The notes: generated by a model not told the origin, from the letters alone. A DNA stretch of 64,000 nucleotides from Manihot esculenta (GCF_001659605.2 NC_035172.2:16493051-16557050), one strand, 5' to 3'. Shown: positions 42,572-55,662, counted from the first letter of the stretch. A program made the numbers and translations.

Positions 42572-45196
42572 TGTAAGACCCCGCTCGTTCAGACATCGGA
42601 ATTCCTACCGTCCGGTGGAATCTCGGGTGTCGGATCCTTCTGAGGGGGTATAGTAAGGGTTTTCTAAAAGGTTTTCTAAAATGTTTTTAAGTGTTTTATG
42701 GTTTTAAATAGAAAAGAGTTGAGTTTTTGAAGAGGAAAGACCAAGGAGGCGTTTGCCAGGTTCGGCCGCCGAAAGTGAAGTTCGGCCGCCGAACATGTGA
42801 AGGCTTCGGGAGCGCCTTTGGCCTCCGAAAGTCTTGTGGGAGCAAGTCAAGGTTCGGCCGCCGAAAGTGAGGTTCGGCCGCCGAACATGCATGAGTTTAG
42901 GGGGCACGTTAGGCTGCCGAAGGTTGATGACCAGGCCACCTATATAAGGCCCTCAGATCGGAAATGGGCGAGTTTTCTCCCCATTCTCGAACTCAGGTGA
43001 GTTTCTGCCCTCCCTTGGTTGCTTGTGTGTCTTCTCTTCAAAATCCTTCAAGTTTTCATGAGATCTACCCTTGGTTTGAAGTTTTGAAGCTAAAGTAGAA
43101 GTTTTGGGAGCTTGGAGCTTTTGGAGCTTGGATTCTCCACACCTCCGAGTTAGGGATCGCACCAACCCTCGATCTTCAAGAGGTAAGTGTAGATCTTGGT
43201 TTCCCTTGAGTTTTCATGAAGTTTTAAGTAAGTTTTATGAAGGTTTTATGTTAGAATGGGTAGATATGCATGTTTAGGCTTTTGTGGGTTTTATGCCCAA
43301 TGTATGTTATGTGATGTTGTGTTGAGGAGTTTAAGTTAGTGTCTTTGCTCTCTTTGCTTGTGGGAGTGTGTATGCATGCTTGGGAGAGAGTATGTGAGGT
43401 TTGGGGTTGTTTTGTGAGGTTTAGGAGGCTGGTATGCACGAAGGCTGAGTTCTGATGAACTCAGGTTCGGCCGCCGAAGGTGGTTTCGGCCGCCGAACGT
43501 GCCTATGGATCCGTGGTTTGGCCGCCTAACCTTGCCCCCGAAAGTTGAGTTGTGGCTTGAAAGCAGACTTTCGGCCGCCGAAGGCAATGTTCGGCCGCCG
43601 AAAGTGCCTGACTTTCGTCTCTGGAGAGAGGGTTCGGCCGCCGAAGGTGCCGCCGAACCTACCCGAGTTTCGTCTCTGGAGGAGACTTTCGGCCGCCGAA
43701 GGTGCCGCCGAAAGTGCCTGTCCAGCCTTTTCATGGCTGTTTTCTATGCATGTTTAAGTGATGTTTAGAGGGGTTTTAGGGGGTATGCTTATGAGTTGTT
43801 AGAATGTGTTTAGTACCTCATGTGAGTCCATCTGTGTAGGATCGGACCTGAGACATCGAGGTGTCTAGCTTCAGTGCTAGTTGGCCAGTAGAGTTAGCTG
43901 AGCAGTGACTCCAGGTGAGTAGAACTAAACTTAATGTTTTATTTTAAGAAATTCTAATGCCTAAAGCATGAGCATGCATCATGATTATGTATAGTAGGTT
44001 GATTGCACTAGTTCACGAATATGTTGCATTGCATTATTTCATGTTGATGCAGAGGTAGGTTTGGACCAAGGCGACTCCAATAGCCCATATCTGTCATAGA
44101 GTCTTGTCTATGTCCTTTGAGAGCCGGACGAGTACCTGTAGGAAAGTCCATATGAGCTCTCTGTGGACCAGACACCATGTCATGTATGTTATAGGCCTTT
44201 GTGAGCTCCTATGGGGGAGCCGGGCACCGACAGAGGGATTTTTGGGGTCATGTCCGATCCTTGAGAGTAAAGATGCTAGCAATTCAAGAGTACTCTCTAA
44301 AAACACTCCGTGGGGAATAGTTATCTGCATGAACCCCGAGACGGACCAGAGAAAGTTATGTGAATTACTTGTGTTATGACGCATTTCATGAAAGCATGTA
44401 ATTAATGAATGGTTTCTCCTGTTTCTACTCACTGGGCTCTTGTAGCTCACCCCCATTCCCTTAACCCCAGTTTTGCAGGGCCAGAGTAAGTAAGCCAGAG
44501 TTCAGTCAGAGTAAGCTATGGGATAGAAGAGGTTCAAGCATGGGTTGCCATGTTTGGTTGTAATAGCATAGCTTAGTTGTGTTTTGTTTATGTATAAGAG
44601 ATGATATGTTATGTAATGCTATGTATGCTTTTATAGCTTAGTTGTGGACATGATGATGATGATATTTGGACTTTTGTATATTAAGGATATGTATGAATGG
44701 ATAGGGTATGGTTTATGATGAAAGAGCTTATTAAAGAGATAGAGCCAAGTAAGAAAAGTATAGATGTCATGTGTTGTAGCATGAGATGTGTAGAATTGTG
44801 CTTTGCCTAAAGTGTTGGTTAATCCCTTTTTGTTTTGCATGATCTTAAGAAAATGTTTTAATGTTATGAGTTTTGAATGGCCCGTGAGGGAAGATAGGGT
44901 TCCAATCCCTTGACCCAAAGCGGATATGTTTTAAAGAAAGCTTGATGACCCTTTTGGTATGAGGTTCTATGTTTTCATGCATAGGTCAAGCTGAGGTAAG
45001 GAAAACAAGTTTAAAGGTTTTTATGAGACCAAAGCTTAAGTTTTATGAAAAAGCTCGATCATGCACGGGATTATACCTAGAGTTCAGGATGTATAGAGGC
45101 TTACTACGGGTCCCGGCGGCCTTAAGCCGATCTGGATCCTAGTGCCGAGCAGTTTGGGGCCGTTACAAGAGGGGTACCGGTTTCCGGGCTGTTACA
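42572..45196 (+). repeat. E3 5' LTR
   Basis: 2,625 bp. Upstream motif cluster 42755-42925, TATATAAG at 42941-42948, donor-like site at 43182, downstream motif array 43462-43720. From 43780 to 45196 no gene is seen. Confidence 0.94.
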
Positions 45197-45198
45197 GT

Positions 45199-45210
45199 TG
45201 GTATCAGAGC
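45199..45210 (+). other. E3 primer binding site (initiator tRNA-Met)
   Basis: TGGTATCAGAGC two bases after the LTR. The leader (45211-45706) has no gene. Confidence 0.9.
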
Positions 45211-45706
45211 ATAGGTTCCTCAAGAGTACGGTGTTTTGATGCGAAGATGCTCAGACATCGGAAAGAGGTTGTGCTAGATGGTAGGAGGGCAAGCACATTA
45301 AGAAAGATTAAGAGTAAGATCATGTCCACTAGGATAGGATGTCGAGTCCTGTCTTGCTATGATGATGTGTAATGCCATGTGTGATGCATGTGCATTTATG
45401 TTGTATTATGGATGTTGTTAGCCCCTTAGCTGCGAGATGGCATGATATGTACTGATATGAGATGAGCTGAGCGACCAAGAGTGGCCCTTGGCACAGTTGG
45501 TCATGGCATGTTCTGCTATGTTGTAGGCTGTAGGTGACAGGTTCATCCATGATATATGTTGCTTGAGGGGTCATGTGTGTATCACATGGACCATATGATA
45601 TGATGCCATGCTATGTGTTGTGAGTTCATGTGTTTGTCATGGACCACATGATGTGATGTGATGCTTATGTGTGCTTGTGTGCCTGTTGTGTTTCAGACAA
45701 GCTGAG

Positions 45707-46285
45707 ATGCAAGGTGCTAGGAGCTCTATGGAGTCAGATCCATCTGAGTGGGATGGAATGGTGCAGAGGAGGGATATAGGTGTGCAAGTGAATATGGATG
45801 AGGACTGCATGAGAGAATCTAAGGATTCTAAGAGTTCAAGTTCAGGAGAAGTTGATCCCTCCATGCTGAGTACAGCTACCAAGAGAGGTAGAAAGTGGGG
45901 AAGAGCCAGAGCCCCTAAGCAATGGGGCAAGACTAGAAAGGGTAGGTTGTGGAAGAGGTTTAGGCTTGATGCTGAAGATGGCTCGAGTTCTGGCCAAGGT
46001 CCTACAAGATGTTTGAGGTGCGGAAGGTTGCACAGAGGGCCTTGTCGAGTTGGGACAACGGCATGCTTCAGGTGTGGACAGGAAGGGCACTTCGCACGTG
46101 AATGTCCTACTGCGCCCAGGAGAATGTGGTCCCAGCAGCGAGTTTCAGGTGTTGTGACTCAAGCCAGTGTTCGAGGAAGGGGAGCAGACACATCGGACAC
46201 AGTGGTGCCAGGTACGCTCACTTGTTCATGTTCTGATGTGTGTGTTTGTGCTCTAGTGTGTTTCCCTTTTCTGTTGTTGCTCTAG
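45707..46285 (+). CDS. E3 capsid-less Gag remnant with zinc knuckle
   Basis: A 192-codon frame, MQGARSSMESDPSEW..., 27 codons shorter than the E2 frame because the stretch around RSGGDDRARDPERS is missing. The zinc knuckle CFRCGQEGHFAREC is intact and the basic linker (KRGRKWGRARAPKQWGKTRKGRLWKRFR) is nearly identical. As in E2 there is no capsid domain. That the frame stays open in both copies may mean selection or simply youth; the sequence alone cannot tell. Confidence 0.6.
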   Translation: MQGARSSMESDPSEWDGMVQRRDIGVQVNMDEDCMRESKDSKSSSSGEVDPSMLSTATKRGRKWGRARAPKQWGKTRKGRLWKRFRLDAEDGSSSGQGPTRCLRCGRLHRGPCRVGTTACFRCGQEGHFARECPTAPRRMWSQQRVSGVVTQASVRGRGADTSDTVVPGTLTCSCSDVCVCALVCFPFLLLL

Positions 46286-47025
46286 GAGCCTTTGAGAGGT
46301 TGAGTTGATAGCTTCTGGGTGTAGAGTGTTCTCTTTGGGTTAGTAGACCGGGTAGGATCCATCTGTGGCTGAGATTCAGGCCAGTGTCCGATGAGAGTAG
46401 ATGCCTTCCACCCGTGCATGAGGTCCTAGACTTGAGTGTCTGGATGTCAGCCGGGGGATGGATTGGTTTTCTACTTGTGGAGCTGGTAATACTTGCGTCT
46501 GCAGCGCAAGGTGGTCGGGATCGAAATGCAGAGTGGGTCTGAGGTAGGCTTCAGAGAGGACCGTGTAGGATGCCTAGAAGGTTGATGTCATCTGTCAGGC
46601 TCGTAGAGTGTATAGGAATGGTTAGTAGAGAGTTTTAGTTGAGTTTGAGAGGGCAGCAGGCAGGTCTAGGAACCAGCCCTAGTGCCATAGATAGAGCGAG
46701 TGTTCAGAGGTTTCAGGCTAGTGTCAGGTTGGCCATCAATCAGGGAGGTAGAGTTTGGTTCAGAGGTGGTGCTTGGTACCCATAACCATTTCTCTCTTTC
46801 CTTTCGGGATGGTACCTGCAGAGAGTAAGAGTATAGCAGAGAAGAGTAAGAGTAGAATAGAAAGCAGAAGAGAAGAGTAAGATCAGTGAAGAAAGAAGAG
46901 AGAAGAATCAGAGTAGCGCAGCAGAAGCTTGTGGCGTTCAAGCGCAAGTTTGAGGTTTTGATTGCTTGTTTGTTTGTGTTTTTGTTTGAACATTCGGGGA
47001 CGAATGTTCTGTAAGGGGGGAAGAA
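46286..47025 (+). pseudogene. E3 protease and RT relics, hairpin and polypurine tract
   Basis: Matches E2 15358-16093 almost base for base. The hairpin is at 46988-47009 and the polypurine tract AAGGGGGGAAGAA at 47013-47025. No coding frame. Confidence 0.75.
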
Positions 47026-49650
47026 TGTAAGACCCCGCTCGTTCAGACATCGGAATTCCTACCGTCCGGTGGAATCTCGGGTGTCGGATCCTTCTGAGGG
47101 GGTATAGTAAGGGTTTTCTAAAAGGTTTTCTAAAATGTTTTTAAGTGTTTTATGGTTTTAAATAGAAAAGAGTTGAGTTTTTGAAGAGGAAAGACCAAGG
47201 AGGCGTTTGCCAGGTTCGGCCGCCGAAAGTGAAGTTCGGCCGCCGAACATGTGAAGGCTTCGGGAGCGCCTTTGGCCTCCGAAAGTCTTGTGGGAGCAAG
47301 TCAAGGTTCGGCCGCCGAAAGTGAGGTTCGGCCGCCGAACATGCATGAGTTTAGGGGGCACGTTAGGCTGCCGAAGGTTGATGACCAGGCCACCTATATA
47401 AGGCCCTCAGATCGGAAATGGGCGAGTTTTCTCCCCATTCTCGAACTCAGGTGAGTTTCTGCCCTCCCTTGGTTGCTTGTGTGTCTTCTCTTCAAAATCC
47501 TTCAAGTTTTCATGAGATCTACCCTTGGTTTGAAGTTTTGAAGCTAAAGTAGAAGTTTTGGGAGCTTGGAGCTTTTGGAGCTTGGATTCTCCACACCTCC
47601 GAGTTAGGGATCGCACCAACCCTCGATCTTCAAGAGGTAAGTGTAGATCTTGGTTTCCCTTGAGTTTTCATGAAGTTTTAAGTAAGTTTTATGAAGGTTT
47701 TATGTTAGAATGGGTAGATATGCATGTTTAGGCTTTTGTGGGTTTTATGCCCAATGTATGTTATGTGATGTTGTGTTGAGGAGTTTAAGTTAGTGTCTTT
47801 GCTCTCTTTGCTTGTGGGAGTGTGTATGCATGCTTGGGAGAGAGTATGTGAGGTTTGGGGTTGTTTTGTGAGGTTTAGGAGGCTGGTATGCACGAAGGCT
47901 GAGTTCTGATGAACTCAGGTTCGGCCGCCGAAGGTGGTTTCGGCCGCCGAACGTGCCTATGGATCCGTGGTTTGGCCGCCTAACCTTGCCCCCGAAAGTT
48001 GAGTTGTGGCTTGAAAGCAGACTTTCGGCCGCCGAAGGCAATGTTCGGCCGCCGAAAGTGCCTGACTTTCGTCTCTGGAGAGAGGGTTCGGCCGCCGAAG
48101 GTGCCGCCGAACCTACCCGAGTTTCGTCTCTGGAGGAGACTTTCGGCCGCCGAAGGTGCCGCCGAAAGTGCCTGTCCAGCCTTTTCATGGCTGTTTTCTA
48201 TGCATGTTTAAGTGATGTTTAGAGGGGTTTTAGGGGGTATGCTTATGAGTTGTTAGAATGTGTTTAGTACCTCATGTGAGTCCATCTGTGTAGGATCGGA
48301 CCTGAGACATCGAGGTGTCTAGCTTCAGTGCTAGTTGGCCAGTAGAGTTAGCTGAGCAGTGACTCCAGGTGAGTAGAACTAAACTTAATGTTTTATTTTA
48401 AGAAATTCTAATGCCTAAAGCATGAGCATGCATCATGATTATGTATAGTAGGTTGATTGCACTAGTTCACGAATATGTTGCATTGCATTATTTCATGTTG
48501 ATGCAGAGGTAGGTTTGGACCAAGGCGACTCCAATAGCCCATATCTGTCATAGAGTCTTGTCTATGTCCTTTGAGAGCCGGACGAGTACCTGTAGGAAAG
48601 TCCATATGAGCTCTCTGTGGACCAGACACCATGTCATGTATGTTATAGGCCTTTGTGAGCTCCTATGGGGGAGCCGGGCACCGACAGAGGGATTTTTGGG
48701 GTCATGTCCGATCCTTGAGAGTAAAGATGCTAGCAATTCAAGAGTACTCTCTAAAAACACTCCGTGGGGAATAGTTATCTGCATGAACCCCGAGACGGAC
48801 CAGAGAAAGTTATGTGAATTACTTGTGTTATGACGCATTTCATGAAAGCATGTAATTAATGAATGGTTTCTCCTGTTTCTACTCACTGGGCTCTTGTAGC
48901 TCACCCCCATTCCCTTAACCCCAGTTTTGCAGGGCCAGAGTAAGTAAGCCAGAGTTCAGTCAGAGTAAGCTATGGGATAGAAGAGGTTCAAGCATGGGTT
49001 GCCATGTTTGGTTGTAATAGCATAGCTTAGTTGTGTTTTGTTTATGTATAAGAGATGATATGTTATGTAATGCTATGTATGCTTTTATAGCTTAGTTGTG
49101 GACATGATGATGATGATATTTGGACTTTTGTATATTAAGGATATGTATGAATGGATAGGGTATGGTTTATGATGAAAGAGCTTATTAAAGAGATAAAGCC
49201 AAGTAAGAAAAGTATAGATGTCATGTGTTGTAGCATGAGATGTGTAGAATTGTGCTTTGCCTAGAGTGTTGGTTAATCCCTTTTTGTTTTGCATGATCTT
49301 AAGAAAATGTTTTAATGTTATGAGTTTTGAATGGCCCGTGAGGGAAGATAGGGTTCCAATCCCTTGACCCAAAGCGGATATGTTTTAAAGAAAGCTTGAT
49401 GACCCTTTTGGTATGAGGTTCTATGTTTTCATGCATAGGTCAAGCTGAGGTAAGGAAAACAAGTTTAAAGGTTTTTATGAGACCAAAGCTTAAGTTTTAT
49501 GAAAAAGCTCGATCATGCACGGGATTATACCTAGAGTTCAGGATGTATAGAGGCTTACTACGGGTCCCGGCGGCCTTAAGCCGATCTGGATCCTAGTGCC
49601 GAGCAGTTTGGGGCCGTTACAAGAGGGGTACCGGTTTCCGGGCTGTTACA
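47026..49650 (+). repeat. E3 3' LTR
   Basis: 2,625 bp, TGTAAGACC to CTGTTACA, followed by TSD cccgg. Confidence 0.95.
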
Positions 49651-49655
49651 CCCGG

Positions 49656-51243
49656 GTACAGGGAATATTGATCTCTCCTCTCTGAGTGCAGCCGCCACAG
49701 AAGGTAAAAAGTGGACCAAGTCCACTAAGAAGCCCAAGAAGAACAAGTTCTGGAACCAGTTGAAATCTGGTCTCGGAATGGGTGGTGGTTCAAGCTCTGG
49801 TTCGGATAGCTCTGGATGTATGAGTTGCGGTAAGCCGCATAAAGGGGTTTGTCGGTTTGGGAGTACATCATGTTTCAGATGCGGACAGGAGGGGCATATG
49901 GCACGTGAGTGTCCCAGTACAGCTAGGATAGCATAGTCCTAGCAAACAGCTTCTGGCAGCGTGGCGCAGCCAGCAGCTTTGACTACATCTCAGGGCAGTG
50001 GGCGAGGTCGAGGGAGAGGGACAACCTCTTCTTCAGCAGGTTCCCACAGGGAAGGTCCTTCAGCTCCAGCGTGGATCTTCACTATGACACAGCAGGAGGC
50101 AAACACGTCGAACACAGTGGTGTCAGGTAAACTCACTATTGGGTGTTCTGATGTGTATGCTCTTATGGACCTTGGTGCCTCTCATTCTTTTGTTTCTCTG
50201 AGAGCCGTAGAGAGTTTGGGTTTGATAGCTTCTAGGTTAGAGTGTCCCCTTTGGGTCAGTGGGCCCAAGTGTGATCCATTTGTGGCAGAGTCAGTCTGTC
50301 GGTTCAGTCCAGTGTTTGTTGAGGGTAGGTGCCTTCCAGCCAACCTTGTGGTTTCAGATTTGACTGATTTTGACGTTATTCTAGGGATGGATTGGCTCTC
50401 TACTCATGGTGCTACCTTGGACTGTAGAGACAAGGTAGTCAGGTTCAGAGAACAAGATGGGTCAGAGGTAGCCTTCAGAGGAGACAAGATAGGGATGCCT
50501 AGAGGTTTGATATCAGCCCTTCAGGCTCGTAGGTTGCTTAAGAGGGGTTGTCAGAGGCTTCTTGCTCATGTCAGAGAGCTTAACAGTTAGGTTAAGGAAC
50601 CAGCTTCAGTGCCCGTAGTCAGAGAGTTCCTAGATGTTTTCCCAGACTAGCTACCAGGTTTACCTTCTGCTAGGGAGATAGAGTTCAAAATTGAAGTAAT
50701 GCTAGGAACCAGACCCATCTCTATCCCTCCCTATAGGATGGCACCTGCAGAGTTAAAGGAGTTGAAGGAGCAGTTGCAGGAGTTGGTAGATAAGGGTTTC
50801 ATCCAACCTAGTACCTCACCTTGGGGTGCTCCAGTTTTGTTTGTGAAAAAGAAGGATGGATCCCTAAGGCTTTGTATTGACTACAGAAAGTTGAACAAGG
50901 TCACTACCAAGAACAAATATCTGTTACCTAGGATTGATGATCTTTTTGACCAGCTAGCAGGAGCCAGTTGCTTCTCCAAGATAGATATGAGATCTGGGTA
51001 CTACCAGTTGAGGGTTAGAGAAGAAGATGTGCCAAAGACAGCTTTCAGGACCAGATATGGGCACTATGAGTTCCTAGTGATGCCGTTCGGGTTGACCTAT
51101 ACCCCTGTAGCATTCATGGACCTCATGAACAGAGTTTCTAGTCAATTTCTGGATCACTTCATTATTGTCTTCATCGACGATATCTTGGTGTATTCCAAAA
51201 ATGTAGAGGAGCATGCCCATCATCTGAGGATTATGTTGCAGAC
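49656..51243 (+). pseudogene. H gag C-terminus, protease and RT piece
   Basis: Zinc knuckle [14 protein letters not shown], two TAG stops after it (near 49934 and 49940), protease DLGASHSF and VILGMDWLS, further stops near 50588 and 50647, then RT from [18 protein letters not shown] through FIDDILVYS to HLRIMLQT, where T5 is inserted. The many stops fit H being the oldest element. Confidence 0.88.
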
Positions 51244-53467
51244 TGTAATACCCGGCTAGACTCCGGTATCAGAATTCCTACTGTCTGGTGGAATCTCGAA
51301 TGTCAAAAACCTCTAGAAGGGTAAAATCATGTTTTTATAAAATGTTTTCATGTATTTTATGGTTTTAAGTAAGAAAGAAATTGAGTTTTGAATGAAAATG
51401 ACCATAGAGAAAAATCCAGGTTCTGCCGCCGAACCTCATGTTCGGCTGCCGAACATGGTAGAGTTTTGGAGTCACTTTTGGCTTTCGAAGGTGGTCTGGC
51501 CAGCCACCTATAAAAGGCCCCATGGCAAAAAATGGGCGAGTTTTCTCCCCCATTTTCTGTCAACGGTGAGTCCATGCCCTCCCATGGTTGGTTTTGATGA
51601 TTTTCCTCAAATCTTTCAAGTTTTAACGAGTTTTAACTTGATTTTGAAGATTTTTGGAGCTAAGAGCAAGATTTGAAGCTTGGAGGCCCCGAAGCTCTCT
51701 TCCTTCATTTCTCCAATTTTAGGTCGCCTCCCCTCTCGATCTTCAAGAGGTAAGAGTAGATCTTTAGCTCATTCCATGTTTCAATCAAGTTTTATGAAGG
51801 TTTATGGGATAGAAATGCATGTTTAAGCTAGTTGTTTGTGTTAGGGTTAATGTTGAGTTTATGAAAAATGTATGTTGTATGAGTTGCTATGTGTTGTTGT
51901 TGGGGTTTAGGATAGTGTGAGACCCCTATATGCTTGTTTGCTTAGGTATGCATGTTGTAGAATAGCTAAATGCATGATTGAAAGGTTTGGGAGGCAAAAT
52001 GTGCATGAGGCTGAGTTCTGCCACTTTGGAAGTACTCAGGTTCGGCAGCCGAAGGCCCTTTCGGCCGCCGAACCTGCCTATGGAGGCAAGCTTTTGGCTG
52101 CCGAACCCTGCCCCCGAAAGTGGGACTTTCGGCTGTGGAGGGGAGTTTCGGCCGCCGAAGGTGCCACCAAACATGCATTAGTTTCGTCTCTGGAAGGGAC
52201 TTTCGGCCGCCGAAGGTGCCGTCGAAAGTGGCTGAGTTTCGGCTCTAGAGGGACTTTCGACCGCCGAACCTGCCGCCGAAAGTGCCCTGTTCATCCTTCC
52301 TTTGCATATTTTCTATGATTGTTTTAAGGTGTTTTAGGGGGTTTTCGGGGAGTAGTTTAGAGTCATGTTCATGTATGTTTGGTCCCTCATTTGAGTCCAC
52401 CTGTGTAGATTCGGACCCGAGGAACCGAGGACCCCAGCAGTGAGATAGCTGCTTCAGTGTCTTTTCAGAGCTAGCCTGAGGTGAGTAGAATGACTCTTTA
52501 CGTTGCAAAGTAAATAATAAATTTTGAGCATGTTCATGCATCACGAATGCCATGAGATATATTAGGTTGGTTGCATTAGAATTCACGAATATGTTGCATT
52601 GCATAATATGATGTTGATGTGGGTGCATAGTGAATGATCCTTTAGTCCTCAATATGATGTGATATGGTATGGCATGGAAGTCCAGGTCGAGGCCCATTCT
52701 TCGCCCCTGGCACTATGTTAAGAGAAAGACCAGGTCGAGGCCCATTCTACGCCCCTGGCATTATTGGAATGTTATGTTATGTTGTGTTATGTTAAGTTAA
52801 GAGAAAGACCAGGACGAGCCCCATTCTACGCCCCTAGCACTATGGGATATGTAGAGGACTATTGGTGACAAGTCCATCCTTAATGTGATTTGTTTGTGAT
52901 GTGATGCATTTCATGAAAGCTTAAATTTTAATATAACATTTTACTATTCTGCTCACTAGACTCTAGTAGCTCACCCCACTCCCTTAACCCCCAGGTTTGC
53001 AGGTACGAGATAGGCCAGGAAGTCAACAAGAGTAAAGAAGTCATGTTTTATGTAATAGTTAGATGTGGACATGTATTGTATAATGTTATAATGTGATGTA
53101 ATGTAAAGAATTGTATTGAGGATAGAGTTGTGCTTGACCCTAGTGTATGTTAATCCCTTTTGGTGCATGATCTCATTAATGAAATGTTTTAATGATGTTT
53201 ATGTAAACCAAGCTTAATGTATGATATGTTACCCCATTGGGACATTTGATGGGGGCTCCAGTGTGGGGTTTTATGGTTGTGAGTTTGTGCATGCACAGAT
53301 TAAGCTTGGTAAATGAAAGAAAAATATTTAATTTTTATGTATATGTAAGATCATGTATGGGATTAAACAGGTATACAGGATGTATGTTAGGCTTGCTACG
53401 GGTCCCGGCGACCTTAAGTCGATCAGGATCCTAGCATCGGTAGCAGTCCGATTTTTGGATCGTCATA
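51244..53467 (+). repeat. T5 5' LTR
   Basis: 2,224 bp from TGTAATACCCGGC; the end is mutated (TCATA for TTACA). TATAAAAG at 51509-51516, donor-like site at 51749, motif array 52040-52285 with CpG-decayed variants (ttcggcagccgaa, ttcgaccgccgaa), and three long tandem units at 52676-52850. No gene. Confidence 0.88.
52676..52850 (+). repeat. T5 LTR tandem repeat, three units of about 63 bp
   Basis: Units read 'agaccaggtcgaggcccattctacgcccctggca' with small changes, separated by 'agagaa' and TTATG runs. Homologous to the arrays in H, T-main and (reverse) TA. Confidence 0.72.
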
Positions 53468-53470
53468 GAT

Positions 53471-53482
53471 TGGTATCAGAGC
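53471..53482 (+). other. T5 primer binding site (initiator tRNA-Met)
   Basis: TGGTATCAGAGC three bases after the LTR end; leader to 53724 without a gene. Confidence 0.88.
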
Positions 53483-53724
53483 CCTAGGTTCATATAGTCG
53501 GACGTATAGTGTGTCGGGCTCATAGATGTTATAGAAGGGCAAGCACAATAGGAAAATCATGTCCACTAGGATAGGATGTAGAGTGCTGTCTTGAATAATG
53601 ATGTGAAATGCCATGATTTTATGCATGTGCATTGATGATATGTTGTGTATGTGATGTATGTGAAACACATGAACCATTTGATGCTAATGGTTTATGTGAT
53701 GTGTGCAGTTTTTTAGTAAGCAAG

Positions 53725-54074
53725 ATGAGAGGAACTCGTCGATCTGCACGATTGACCGGAGTCCCACCGGAAAGTGAGAGCATGGATGCCCGTCCTCCTG
53801 CATTGCCTAGGGCAATGTCCTGCAGGTCTAGTAGGGAGAGAGCGTCAAGGGACCCTAGAAGGTCTTTTGATGTGAGCATAAGGGGAACGGTTCAAGGTGG
53901 AGTGTCAGAAGATGTGGGAGAGGATATGGATGTGGATCAGAGGAGGGATGGCAGTCTTGGTGTGAGCATGTCTGAAGAGGGCATGGGAGAGTCTCAAGGA
54001 GGCACTCAGGCCTCGGGGTTTGTCAAACCACCTCAATACCCACCCTTTTCACAGAATCCCGGGTATTCGATGGG
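53725..54074 (+). pseudogene. T5 gag N-terminus, truncated by A3
   Basis: MRGTRRSARLTGVPPESESMDARPP... to GYSMG, open throughout its 350 bp. It is interrupted in the Pro/Tyr-rich region at ATGGG|TGATAA, so the capsid and everything after it are missing from the window. Confidence 0.88.
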
Positions 54075-55657
54075 TGATAAAGCATATTTTAGTCCACTTT
54101 ATCATGATCTTATTGATGTTTATTTACACCTTTCCTACCTAATTTTGTGGTTTTAATCATGTTTTACAGATATTAGGTGTAAAGAGACAATCAAGAGAAA
54201 ATGCTCTTAAAACTGCCAAAAAGTGCCAAATCTGGAAAAGCCACCTTCGGCGGCACCTTCGGCAGCCGAAAGCCTCGTTCAGAGCCGAAAGTCACCTATC
54301 TTCAGCGGCACCTTCGGCGGCCAAAAATCTGCTCCAGAGCTGAAAGTCCAGCCTCCGAAAATAAGCTTAGGCGGTCTAAAGTCCCCCCGAACAACCTCTT
54401 TCTTATTCAAGAAGCCAAATCTTGAAGATCACATGTTTCCCACTTCATGCCATGCACATTCAAAATTCAAAACAAGGCTCCACCTTCCTCTTTAGTGCAT
54501 GAAGAAGACTTCTTGAACACACCTTGGGCAACAATTAAAAGACCAAAAAGTCCTTGCAACTCCACACATGCACCTAGAAGGCACATATGAGACCAAAGGC
54601 ACTTTGGGCAGCCTCTAAAAGATACATAGACACCCAAGAAACCCTAGGCAGCCTCCCAAGACATATTTAAAGGCCTTATGAAGACAAGAATTGGCAGATT
54701 TCAAGAACTCAATCACCACCAAGGTTCGGCAGCCACTCCTCCTCCACCTTCGGCCGCCGGTTCCCCCTTCCTTCTTCTCCTCTTCTATTTTTCTGTTTTG
54801 GTTCAGCCATGAGTGGCTAAAACCCCTAATTCTAGTTGAAGTTTGGTTGAAACTAAGGTTGTTTAAAGGGTTGTGAGATCTGAACATAAAGTGTTTGCTT
54901 TTGGTTTGTTCAATATTCATGCAATTGTGTGCTTAAATCGAAGATTGCTTTGTTGTTTTGATCAAATTGGGCACTTGATTCTTGATTGCAAAGTTAATTG
55001 ATTGTTAGTTGGGATATTTGTTAGTCCGTAATTGCTGAAAATATTCTGACCTAAGAACACTTGGTGTAAAAACCAAGGAATTGTATGATCTAGCACCATC
55101 TTCATGCGTTTGGAGTAGCTAGAATTGGATCTCTCTAGTTCTTTATGCAATTGACAATTGTTTTGATGCCTAAGGCCCAAGGACGTTCCTTGGCAATTTG
55201 TTAATTAGTAATTAATTAGAGGACGTTCCCTAATTAATTTAATCATAAGGAGAGACATGGTGGTGAGAAACGTTTTCCACCTCCATAACTAATCTATTGA
55301 ACCAATCAAGAAGAACATAAGTTTCAATGATTAACCCAAACAACCAAAGTGGATCCATATCTTCAACTAGACTTTTCTCATATTGATTTCCTCTTTTATT
55401 TTAATTACTTGCTGTTTTAATTGCTTTCAATAGTTGTTAGTCAAATCAATCTCAAAACCCCCTTTTTTACTTTATTGCACTTTACTTTTGATCTACTTGC
55501 TTTCAGTTATGCTTTCAGTTGAATCTCTTGATCTTGTTTGGGAAAATAGATAAGTATTCAATTCTCTGTGGATTCGATCCTTTATCACTATCTGCAGTTG
55601 TAAAATTGTTGATAACCGTAGAGGTTATTTTTGACCGGCTTCGACAACCGCGAGTCA
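54075..55657 (+). repeat. A3 5' LTR
   Basis: 1,583 bp, TGATAAAGC to GCGAGTCA. A GC-rich motif block (54240-54390) carries caccttcggc and agccgaaagtc words, i.e. the Tekay LTR module in opposite orientation. TATTTAAA at 54664-54671. A second small cluster at 54723-54765. No gene. Confidence 0.9.
54240..54390 (-). repeat. GC-rich module shared with Tekay LTRs, reverse orientation
   Basis: On the minus strand this reads ACTTTC(A/G)GCTCTGGA then GGCCGCCGAAGGTGCCGC, the same ~42-bp unit as E2 12505-12550 and T-main 22000-22040. The Athila-like and Tekay LTRs are otherwise unrelated. Confidence 0.7.
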
Positions 55658-55662
55658 AAAAT

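Larger units (their letters stand above)
42572..49650 (+). mobile_element. Element E3: second non-autonomous Tekay-like element
   Basis: 7,079 bp with 2,625-bp LTRs. Same family as E2: LTR start TGTAAGACCCCGCTCG, same gag remnant, same protease and RT relics, same hairpin and polypurine tract. The LTRs are shorter and diverged, lacking about 145 bp net. The two LTRs differ at only two positions by eye (44742/49196, 44810/49264), so the insertion is very recent. Confidence 0.94.
51244..54074 (+). mobile_element. Element T5: Tekay-type element, 5' part
   Basis: Inserted in the H RT after cagac (51239-51243). It contains a 5' LTR, primer site and the first 117 codons of gag, then is cut by A3. 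The rest and the right-hand TSD are not in the window. Confidence 0.87.

Noticed and set aside
44094..44456. 120-codon minus-strand frame in the E3 LTR (repeated at 48548-48910)
   Set aside because: Present only because the two LTRs are duplicates; it has no counterpart in the E2 LTR and no recognisable domain.
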